Part shown: positions 1-7,811 of the stretch, piece after piece
Position numbering within the stretch: position 1 is the stretch's first letter
How the letters are laid out: each line of letters starts with the position of its first letter
Origin: Tritrichomonas foetus
Taxonomy: Eukaryota > Parabasalia > Tritrichomonadida > Tritrichomonadidae
Assembly (NCBI GenBank): GCA_001839685.1
Contig: MLAK01000635.1
Coordinates: 1-64,000, forward strand
Reading direction: 5' to 3'
DNA: 64,000 bases
The notes under the pieces: model-generated
What the model was told of the DNA's origin: nothing
The model's database searches: none
Seen by the model: the letters and a program-made list of their open reading frames with translations, nothing else
Translations under genes and position numbers: made by a program

Positions 1-531
1 CTCGTGGAGGAGTGTGTGATCATTCATGAATATGTGGTGGTGTTTGTGGTTGATCATTTTGAAGCGCAAGAGTACTTGGAACTGTGAATCGAACTTCAAA
101 CAAAAGCAAAATTAAATATAAAAAATGCGTGAAAATGAAAATTTATCTTTAAAATATCATATCATAATTCAAAAATAAAAGCTGGCATAAATTAAAATCA
201 AAATTGCGCGAAAAATGANTAATGTCAATGAAAATATACATTAAAATATAATTTGTGAATTGAAAAAGATCTATATTGTCTTTTTAGACCGTTTATAATT
301 TTCTATTGTCATCCGTAGTTAATGAGTAACTTCATATATGCATTCAAATGACTCAATTATACTTAAAATCATCAAATTAATATTAATTTATAATTAATTT
401 ATTAAGTAATGGTAAAATAATGGTAAAATAATAGTTAAATAATAGTATAATAATATATTCCTTTTGTTGATTTATTCTTTTTGTTGATCATCATGGAGCC
501 TCAGTAAATCGAATTTAATTTTTTTTTTAAT
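1..531. other. Left edge, mostly AT-rich non-coding DNA
   Basis: The first 85 or so bases are clearly richer in G+C than what follows and are open in a plus frame that stops at 85-87 as well as in minus-strand frames, so the tip of a neighbouring gene may lie here; its strand cannot be decided. From about 90 onward the DNA is AT-rich with many stops in every frame. An ambiguous base (n) sits at 219. A degenerate run of about 12-base units based on TAATGGTAAAA lies at about 407-450. No RNA gene was recognised. Confidence 0.4.
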
Positions 532-1497
532 TTATTCTTCTTCAATAATTAAGGTATTGCTATCATTCTGTATTTCTGAACAAGAAAGTAGGATAAAAGC
601 TTTAGAATTATTATTGCCATATTTCCTTATAATAAATGGCAATTTTGAATCACTTTCATTCATTAATATATCTATATTTCGCAATATTATCTGGGCAAAG
701 CCATGCATCCCAACATTAATAACACTTAAATTTGTTTTTATTATCATATTTTCTAATTTAATTGATCCTTGCCCAAATGATAAACTATTTGATCCACTAA
801 TCACAAATAATGCAGCTAAATCATCATGAGATTCAATATAGCTTTTGCCTTTTTGAAATGATTGAATATTAACATCAATATTAACATTTCTAATTTCTAG
901 AGTTGATGATAATGGAATTACAATCCGAGTAAATATTGAACAATTATTATTTGTTATGAAATCATTCACAATAATTTTTGGTTTCTTGTTTTGATCCCCT
1001 TCTATTCTTAAATTAAAATTGAGAGGCAATTCCACTTGATTATTGAACAAAATAGAAACTTCATTCAATATTTTAATTGTTAGGTTTTTACAAGTCTGGA
1101 TTTTTGAGTTAATCAAATGTGAAATATCACAGTTTTCTGTAATAATTATTTCCAAATTTTCTTTATATATTTCATTTTGAAAAACCATATCATCTTTTTT
1201 GATCAATAATCCCACATTGGAATGGTTTTCTAAAATCACTGAACTATCATAAGTAGTTTGTTGATATTGTTCGATGATTGCATTTATTTTTTTAACATCA
1301 ACACTTGCTTTATTTAGAGCACTTTCAATAATTTCTATGTTTTCGTCACCCAACTTTTTTTCCATAATTCTAAATCCTTCACCCATCTTTTTCAATTCAT
1401 GTCGTGTATTTTCTATAATCATTTTATACCTTTGTATTTTCTGATCCACACAAGATTGTAGGAATGAAATCGTATTAACTCTTTCCTGGCATTTCAT
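532..1497 (-). CDS. Hypothetical protein: N-terminal coiled coil, beta-rich C-terminal half
   Basis: I do not recognise a family. The 321-residue product begins with an ATG (MKCQERV). It has a charged helical stretch at about residues 15-80, rich in Lys, Glu and Ile and suited to a coiled coil. The remainder alternates hydrophobic and polar residues with many Asn and Ile (for example around residues 160-290). That pattern resembles solenoid or right-handed beta-helix proteins, but no diagnostic repeat is visible. There is no signal peptide or membrane segment, so a cytosolic place is likely. The length and the change in composition at both ends support a real gene; the function is unknown. 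Confidence 0.7.
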   Translation of the reverse strand: MKCQERVNTISFLQSCVDQKIQRYKMIIENTRHELKKMGEGFRIMEKKLGDENIEIIESALNKASVDVKKINAIIEQYQQTTYDSSVILENHSNVGLLIKKDDMVFQNEIYKENLEIIITENCDISHLINSKIQTCKNLTIKILNEVSILFNNQVELPLNFNLRIEGDQNKKPKIIVNDFITNNNCSIFTRIVIPLSSTLEIRNVNIDVNIQSFQKGKSYIESHDDLAALFVISGSNSLSFGQGSIKLENMIIKTNLSVINVGMHGFAQIILRNIDILMNESDSKLPFIIRKYGNNNSKAFILLSCSEIQNDSNTLIIEEE

Positions 1498-1791
1498 TCG
1501 ATATTTTTTCTGAAAATCACTTTGAATAGTTTATGCGTCATTGAGAATGTCAGACTTCACTTTATTTGAACTGAAAAATCAAATCTCGTCACAACCATAT
1601 TGACTAACAGGGGGATAAATCACTTCTAATATAGAATTTCGAAGAGAAAAAGATTTTATTTCGTGTTGCTTGAAGTATGCTTGAATCAATATCTAAACAA
1701 GATGAAAACTCTGAAACAAAAAAATTTAAACAAAAACACTGCTTCATAGTATTCTTTACACATCTCGAAAATAAATAAAATATCAAAACCA

Positions 1792-2832
1792 TCAAAAATC
1801 TCGCCTTGGTGTTGAAGGACTTCTTCTCGGTGTAGAAATTTGATTGCTTCTCGGGGTCGCTGACGGACTGCGACTTTTCACCGACGAAACACTTTTCGGC
1901 GTCGACGGACTTCTCCCCACATTTGAAGGACTCCTGTTTCTCATTGGAGATGGGCTTCTTTTGAGGACTTGCGCCATTCCTTTTATTTCACTGCTTTTGA
2001 GCGATTGTGGTGTTAGTTGTGGCCCGATTCGTTTTTCACCAACAAGGAGTTGTTCGGGAATCGGGCAGTCAAACTCATTCAAAATTGCTTCAAACTGTTT
2101 ATTGAAACAATCAATTGGTGCGCATTTTTTGGCAACCGGTGTTTGTTTTGTCCATAAGAAGGTGAATTTTTGGTGAATGTTAATGATTTGCTGTTCGCGA
2201 GTTTTATACAAATCATCAAAGCAATCAGCTTTTTTTGTATGAATGCTCGCTAAATTTCTTTGAAGTAAAGATACCAAATTTTGAATTTCACGACTCATTG
2301 TTTCCAAAGCATTATTTTGAATTGCTTCATATTTATCGTTAATTCTTTGTTCTCTCTGTTCGAATATTAAAGCGGCCACTTCACTTGATTTATCTCGGAT
2401 TTGTTCGGCGAGTTCGTATTTTCCGACAGCTGCTGCTTTTTGCGCATTGACAATCATATCTTCGTATTCTGGAACTGGGCGCGATCTTTCTTTCAAAATG
2501 GCTTTGACTTGCTTCATTTGGATTTCTGAAAGGATTTTCATATGCAGACTTTTTGTTTGTGTAAATTTCGTATCGTATTTCGAGCGGACAAACTTTTCTT
2601 CCTTGAAAAACATTAATCGTTTTTCTTCAACAATATTATCGAACTTTTCTAAATAGCTTGTGAGTTGGTCCAGTGTTGGCTGATAAAGATGCTGTTTATT
2701 CAGCTTCGCGTTGCCAGCTTTGATGTTGATAATTTCTTCATCGATTTGTTTAGCGTATGCGAAATCTAGGACAGCAATTGCTTGTTTCTGTCTTTGGCGT
2801 AACTCCGCTATTTTCGCGCTTTCCTCATTCAT
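1792..2832 (-). CDS. Coiled-coil protein with Ser/Pro/Arg-rich tail
   Basis: The product is 346 residues if translation starts at the second in-frame ATG (MNEESAKIAEL). An upstream ATG at 2890-2892 would add 20 residues. I prefer the inner start because the repeated charged helical pattern begins there and TCATAA, matching the trichomonad initiator, lies about 20 bases upstream. Two segments near residues 10-30 and 150-170 (for example VGKYELAEQIRDK) look like UVR-type helical hairpins. Residues 40-260 are alpha-helical with coiled-coil character. The last 55 or so residues carry many SPS/SPT/TPRR motifs, likely phosphorylation sites for proline-directed kinases. I infer a cytoskeletal role; no catalytic domain is visible. 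Confidence 0.8.
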   Translation of the reverse strand: MNEESAKIAELRQRQKQAIAVLDFAYAKQIDEEIINIKAGNAKLNKQHLYQPTLDQLTSYLEKFDNIVEEKRLMFFKEEKFVRSKYDTKFTQTKSLHMKILSEIQMKQVKAILKERSRPVPEYEDMIVNAQKAAAVGKYELAEQIRDKSSEVAALIFEQREQRINDKYEAIQNNALETMSREIQNLVSLLQRNLASIHTKKADCFDDLYKTREQQIINIHQKFTFLWTKQTPVAKKCAPIDCFNKQFEAILNEFDCPIPEQLLVGEKRIGPQLTPQSLKSSEIKGMAQVLKRSPSPMRNRSPSNVGRSPSTPKSVSSVKSRSPSATPRSNQISTPRRSPSTPRRDF

Positions 2833-2852
2833 TTTTTTTACGTTTAAAATAT

Positions 2853-2858
2853 TTATGA
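2853..2858 (-). promoter_or_regulatory. Candidate initiator (TCATAA)
   Basis: On the minus strand TCATAA matches TCAYWW, the initiator consensus known from Trichomonas vaginalis. It lies about 20 bases before the preferred start at 2832, which fits the short 5' leaders of trichomonads. In DNA this AT-rich the match could be chance. Confidence 0.3.
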
Positions 2859-2892
2859 AATGTGATGTGATATATTTCGCATCAACGAACAT

Positions 2893-3351
2893 TATATCAT
2901 TTTCCGTTCGGATATGAAGAGACAGAATTGTTTCAGTTTTTTATTCAGATTATATGTGTAAAAATTGATCATTATTTCTATTTGATTTTCTGGTTTATTG
3001 TAAAACCATCTTTTCCAATAATAATTTTTTAATTTTTTAATCTCTGAGAGAAATTCTGTCTGGATAAAGTGAATTAAAATGTTCTATGTATCTTAAAATA
3101 AAAATTTTCTATATAATCAAGATTGTCAAAGAAACATGGGAAAATAGAATGATAAAAAACTACAATTCATACATTTAAAGAAATTACTTTACTTCTGAAA
3201 TCATTGCTTGTTAGAATGTCAGACATTTAAGATTCATGTATTATAATATTCCAGAATAACAAAGTTCAATCATGATGGATAATAATAAAAACAATTATAA
3301 ATTAAATTCAATAAATTATTTTAAAATAACAACAAAAAAATACAGGGTTTT
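2893..3351. other. Intergenic AT-rich DNA
   Basis: This is the gap between two minus-strand genes. It holds the 3' flank of the RPA1 gene and the upstream region of the coiled-coil gene. A 61-codon plus frame starting at 3272 overlaps the end of RPA1 and is not credible as a gene. No RNA gene or repeat was seen. Confidence 0.4.
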
Positions 3352-5823
3352 CTATTCGAATTTGTTGATTTCATTAGCAAAGAATATTGCACCTTCAGCA
3401 AAATCAACTTTTGACGCAGCAAATATATTCATTTTTACAGTCGACATTCCACCATAAGTATCTGTTTTCATTCTACACCTCACCTTTAACGGCATAAAGA
3501 ACTGAGGTGACACAAGTTGGCGAATTTGGGCTTCTTCCATATCATCTGTTTCATCATGCCATTCTTGTGCTGTTTTTCCACCAGTAAAAAGTGCTCCGAT
3601 TTGATCATCACCAAGAATTGACATTGTGACCGATCCACTGAAGTCATTTAGCTTTACAGAAAAGTTATACCTATAGGCAGGGGTATCATACAATTTTTGA
3701 CAACGATTACAGAAATATGAATCATTATTTAAAGTCAAACCTTTAAACTTACAATCAGGATTTGGACAAGCAACATAATAAAGTTTTCGGTTCACATAAA
3801 TATCTGATAGAACAAGATAAGCTGTACCATAATCAGGTTTCTCTGGTTGTGTTCCTAAACCAAGCTCATTTATTTGAGAAAGAAAGATAAATTGACGATG
3901 AAAGTCACCACCACCGTTTGAAACTGTCTCAAGTTTATCAAAATCAACACCAGAATCAATCCAACTTTGAATTGTATAAATTTCTGGAAAAGTTGTCGGT
4001 CGAACTTCAACAATTGTTGGTGATGAAAGTGTTCGACCTTTAAAATCACTCAATTTACAATCTTTAAAAGCACAAACAAACCCAGGTGTATTAGGAAAAG
4101 CTCTTGCTTCTTTCTCCCAAAGAGTTAAATCACATTTGACTCCAGAATCATCACAAATTACAATTTCACGTTTTTCTGTTTCATGATCGCGAACATTTAA
4201 TGTAGAGATTTCGCCAACACTAACAACAAAAGCAATAATGTCAACAGTTGAGCGAGGAGGATAGTTAGGAAGATTTGCGAGTTTTACAAAACGATAACTA
4301 AGTTTTCCAATGGTTGGATCATCAGGCAAAGGTATAAATTTGGTGAGAGAATTAAAAGATATTTCATAATCATGTGGGGTTGTATTAAATCGAGGATTTT
4401 TATATTTAATTATGCCTCCACTAACTTGATACACTTTATCTTGCTCAATCGAAGGCTCAAAAACATCAACTTGTTCATTAAAAAATGTTCCACGAATTTC
4501 ACCACCCCCACGATCTTTCAAAGTAATATTTAGAAGTTTCCCTGGACGGCCATCCTTGCCAGAAAATGTGAAAATCGTGCCTTTCATTACAACACGAGCA
4601 ATGATAGTCCAAGTTCCAATATAAGGATTCAAATTTTCAATATCAATCACGTGTTGGCGACGAGCTGTGTTTTGTGTGGCATTAAAGAATGTTTGCAAAT
4701 TCTGTTGATTATTTTGATTTAAATTCTGATTTTGATTCACATTTGGGGTTTGATTTTGGATGTAAGCTGTACGGTGTGGTGGAGAGGAAGAAGGGAGAGA
4801 AGATGGAATTGGTGCTGGTGCTGGAATTGCATGATTTGGCTCATGTTGATAGTCATTGTAGTTCTCAAAATCATTTGCAACAATATATTCATTGTTCCTG
4901 TGATCCTGGTTTTGATTTTGAATTGGTTGTCTTTGGAACTGGTTTTGGTTTGTGGTTGGAGTTGGGTAGTCAAGTGAAGATTGTCCGCGGCTGTCATATT
5001 CAGAGAGAAAAGCGTGCTGACTTCTTTGCAGAGGCCTGGAGATGTTTTGTTGGTTATTTTGAGGTCTATTATATTGATTTTGTTGATTTATTGAAGTATT
5101 ATTTTGATAATCAGCTGTGGTTTGCTGTTGTTGTTGTTGTTGTGGAGGAGGAGGAGGGTTTTGTCGATTTTGGTAATTTTGGTTAATTGGTGGGTTTTGA
5201 TGATTTATTGGTGGAGGCCGAATTTGCTGTTGTGGTTCTTGTTTAACAGCGCGAATGCTTTGAGACGGAGTAAGATGTTGGAGTTGAGAAGTTGTTGCTG
5301 TTTGCACTCCTGATTGTCTTTCAAAGTTTTGTGGTGCTTCTTTCTTCACTTGGCTAAATCCAGTCATGCCTGTGTTGTTTGGATTATAATTGTTAATGCT
5401 ATTAACAATGGCTTGGTTTTGAGACCTTTGTTGTTGTGAATGCAATTGCGATGCTTGAGACGTCTGCGATGAAATAGTTACAATATTTTGAGGGCTTCCA
5501 ATCACGTACTGAAGCTGGCAAACCGGTTCTGTATTGATAATAACAAGTAAGTCTTTGTCTTTAGTCGGCGTGATGACAAACTCTTTTAATCTGACAATAG
5601 CATAAATCGTGATTTCTTTGCTTTCGACTTTATCGTTGAGAGCGTGACTCAACAATCCGGATGAAAAGTATACTCCATCAGATATTGCAACTTTGTATTT
5701 GTGGCCTCTCATTTCGCGAAGATCGATAATTTGCAAAACTGGATTGAATGGCTTATCTTTTTTCACCATGATATCAAAAATCGATCCTTGATCGAGGACT
5801 GGAATAGATTGTCCCATAATCAT
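3352..5823 (-). CDS. RPA1: Replication protein A large subunit (RPA1/RPA70)
   Basis: This is the large subunit of the nuclear single-stranded DNA binding complex used in replication, repair and recombination. The N-terminal OB fold (about residues 1-115) has the pattern VLQIIDLR...YKVAISDGV. A linker of about 280 residues, rich in Gln, Asn and Pro, follows to about residue 395. DNA-binding domain A begins near IGTWTIIARVVMKG, then come domain B and domain C. Domain C holds a zinc ribbon C-x4-C-x13-C-x2-C at Cys686, 691, 705 and 708, the same spacing as human RPA70. At 823 residues the protein is longer than the human one, and the linker explains the excess. The start ATG ATT ATG leaves two candidate Met codons two apart. 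Confidence 0.95.
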   Translation of the reverse strand: MIMGQSIPVLDQGSIFDIMVKKDKPFNPVLQIIDLREMRGHKYKVAISDGVYFSSGLLSHALNDKVESKEITIYAIVRLKEFVITPTKDKDLLVIINTEPVCQLQYVIGSPQNIVTISSQTSQASQLHSQQQRSQNQAIVNSINNYNPNNTGMTGFSQVKKEAPQNFERQSGVQTATTSQLQHLTPSQSIRAVKQEPQQQIRPPPINHQNPPINQNYQNRQNPPPPPQQQQQQQTTADYQNNTSINQQNQYNRPQNNQQNISRPLQRSQHAFLSEYDSRGQSSLDYPTPTTNQNQFQRQPIQNQNQDHRNNEYIVANDFENYNDYQHEPNHAIPAPAPIPSSLPSSSPPHRTAYIQNQTPNVNQNQNLNQNNQQNLQTFFNATQNTARRQHVIDIENLNPYIGTWTIIARVVMKGTIFTFSGKDGRPGKLLNITLKDRGGGEIRGTFFNEQVDVFEPSIEQDKVYQVSGGIIKYKNPRFNTTPHDYEISFNSLTKFIPLPDDPTIGKLSYRFVKLANLPNYPPRSTVDIIAFVVSVGEISTLNVRDHETEKREIVICDDSGVKCDLTLWEKEARAFPNTPGFVCAFKDCKLSDFKGRTLSSPTIVEVRPTTFPEIYTIQSWIDSGVDFDKLETVSNGGGDFHRQFIFLSQINELGLGTQPEKPDYGTAYLVLSDIYVNRKLYYVACPNPDCKFKGLTLNNDSYFCNRCQKLYDTPAYRYNFSVKLNDFSGSVTMSILGDDQIGALFTGGKTAQEWHDETDDMEEAQIRQLVSPQFFMPLKVRCRMKTDTYGGMSTVKMNIFAASKVDFAEGAIFFANEINKFE

Positions 5824-6194
5824 TTTCGCAATTAGTTTTTGGTGAAAAAAATTTAGTTGATTGAATTCAAAATGAACTTCCCCCGGAGAGAACGTTTATA
5901 TTTCCAACTTTTTGAAGAAACACATAAGGATAAATTAATTCATGATAACCGAAAGCCTTCGCAAAAATATTTTAAATACATATATGGTCATCTTGTATAA
6001 AAATTCAATTCTCAGAATATTTTGAAATCACACAGAAAAATTCGAAATTATATTATGAATTCTTCTCAATGTTTATATCCTTAAACTTTTTTTTCCTATT
6101 CAAATTTACCGAAATAATTCTTTAGTATATTGAAAATTATTTCTCCACAATATAAAACTTCAGAAAAAAAAATTCAGAAAATAATCAGTCAGAG
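5824..6194. promoter_or_regulatory. Divergent intergenic region, RPA1 and PP1-like gene
   Basis: About 370 bases lie between two divergently transcribed genes, so the promoters of both must be here. TTCATTTT on the minus strand, about 50 bases before the RPA1 start, fits TCAYWW. No clear initiator stands before the phosphatase start. The region is AT-rich with no open frame. Confidence 0.35.
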
Positions 6195-7499
6195 ATGAAA
6201 GTAATTAATCCATTACGTTGTTTCGAAGAGATTTTAAAATTTTATTCTAATGCAATCATCACATCAAGTGCTGAAGACTACGCTAATCGTCGCAAACGGT
6301 TGAAACTGCCTGTCATTCCAATTCCAATTCTCGAAAGCCTTCTCGAATATACTGCTGATATTTTTAAAGAGGAACCGGTACTTCTCAAATTAAATTCACC
6401 TTTCATCATCGTTGGAGATATTCATGGGCATCTTCTCGACCTTTTTCGAATCTTAAAAACTTTTTCTTTACCGCCAAAAGTGAATTATTTATTTTTAGGT
6501 GATTTAGTAGATCGTGGTGAATTTTCAACTGAAACCGTTTCTCTTTTTTTCATTCTGAAGTCACTTTTTCCGAAGAACGTTTACATTGTACGTGGTAATC
6601 ATGAATTTTCTGAACTTTGTGATCGTTCAGGATTCTATAGTGAACTGTTAGAGATTTATGACAATCCACATTTATGCCAATCATTTGAATTTGCTTTTTC
6701 TCATATGCCACTTGCAGCTGTGATAGATGATTCGACATTATGCATACATGGAGGAATTGGACCTTCTTTTAAAGATGTGAAAGCAATTGAAGAAATCAAA
6801 AAACCGATTTCTGATTTCCATGATAACATTGTTTCAGATATTTTATGGTCTGATCCATCAGAAATAATTTCCATGTATATCCCATCAAATCGAGGAACAG
6901 GAAACATTTTTGGTCAAGTGGCTTTAGAGTCATTTTTGGAAAATTCTAATCTAAAAAATATCATTCGTGGTCACCAATGTGTCCAAGCTGGATGTGAAAC
7001 AATATTTGATGGAAAATTGACTACTGTCTTCAGTGCATCTAATTATTGTGGTTCAATCGATAATAAAGCAGGAGTTCTTCTTCTAAATACAAAAACTGAA
7101 ACATCACAAAATGCTTCTCAAAATCAAAATCTGAGTGATTTAGTAAAGATGAAGAATAATTTTAGAACTTTTGATCCTCTTCCTGCTTTTGGGCGAAAAG
7201 ATACAAACTTCTTGAAAAGTGAAAGTGAATACCAATTTTCTTTGCCTCAGCATTCTTTGACACTTTTGTCGAGACTAAACACATCAAAAATAAATCAAAC
7301 CAAAGTGCCTGCACCTGCGCCAAGGAGAACATCATTGAAAAATCAAAGCATTGCGGCACTGACACGATGCTTGTCTGATGTGACAAAGAATCCACCAAAA
7401 GAAAGACCTATCCTTTCCAAAACATCGAGAGAAACGCCAAAACTCCGTCATAAATCAGTTCCTATCAGCAATCCAATTGTTCATAGGCTTTCAATATAA
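6195..7499 (+). CDS. PP1/PP2A-type serine/threonine protein phosphatase catalytic subunit
   Basis: This is a metal-dependent phosphoprotein phosphatase of the PPP family, 434 residues. The signature motifs are in order and intact: GDIHG at 74-78, GDLVDRG at 102-108, RGNHE at 133-137, HGG at 185-187, LWSDP at 217-221 and RGH at 258-260. The usual SAPNYCG loop reads SASNYCG at about 280-286, a small deviation. Spacing is closest to PP1. After the catalytic core (to about 300) comes a tail of about 130 residues rich in Ser, Thr, Lys and Arg that PP1 lacks, probably for regulation or targeting. Trichomonads have many PPP paralogues, so the exact orthology is open. Confidence 0.93.
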   Translation: MKVINPLRCFEEILKFYSNAIITSSAEDYANRRKRLKLPVIPIPILESLLEYTADIFKEEPVLLKLNSPFIIVGDIHGHLLDLFRILKTFSLPPKVNYLFLGDLVDRGEFSTETVSLFFILKSLFPKNVYIVRGNHEFSELCDRSGFYSELLEIYDNPHLCQSFEFAFSHMPLAAVIDDSTLCIHGGIGPSFKDVKAIEEIKKPISDFHDNIVSDILWSDPSEIISMYIPSNRGTGNIFGQVALESFLENSNLKNIIRGHQCVQAGCETIFDGKLTTVFSASNYCGSIDNKAGVLLLNTKTETSQNASQNQNLSDLVKMKNNFRTFDPLPAFGRKDTNFLKSESEYQFSLPQHSLTLLSRLNTSKINQTKVPAPAPRRTSLKNQSIAALTRCLSDVTKNPPKERPILSKTSRETPKLRHKSVPISNPIVHRLSI

Positions 7500-7811
7500 C
7501 TAATAATGATTTCTCATGGTTATAGATTGTTAATTAATCAATTTTTGAATTTGTATGAATTTTTAATAAAATGATTATTTGGTAACATCTATTCGATATA
7601 AAATATTTCCTATTATGAATTTTGAATGAACTATTTGGTAGCGTGAAAACTAAAGGATTAGAAAAATTAAAAAGTGAAATTAAGATAGTTTACTAATCTA
7701 CCATTAAATTATTATTTACAGTGTTGAAGAATATGCGAAAAATATTTAAATAAAATAACAAAATATGTTTTGTCAACATATACAAATAAACAACAAAGAA
7801 CTGAAATCTTC
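7500..7811. other. Convergent intergenic region
   Basis: These 312 AT-rich bases separate two genes that converge here. They include TAAA and AATAAA-like strings that could serve as polyadenylation signals (trichomonads use UAAA near the stop codon). Nothing else was recognised. Confidence 0.4.

Noticed and set aside
88..110. GTTCGATTC on the minus strand near the left edge, resembling a tRNA T loop
   Set aside because: The flanking bases do not pair as a T stem and no anticodon arm can be drawn upstream.
1604..1795. 63-codon minus frame abutting the end of the coiled-coil gene
   Set aside because: It overlaps the stop of the real gene, has no protein-like pattern and its composition is that of 3' flanking DNA.
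4689..5313. Several plus and minus frames inside RPA1, rich in Val, Trp, Leu or Gln
   Set aside because: They are shadows of the CAA/AAT-rich linker of RPA1 read in other frames.
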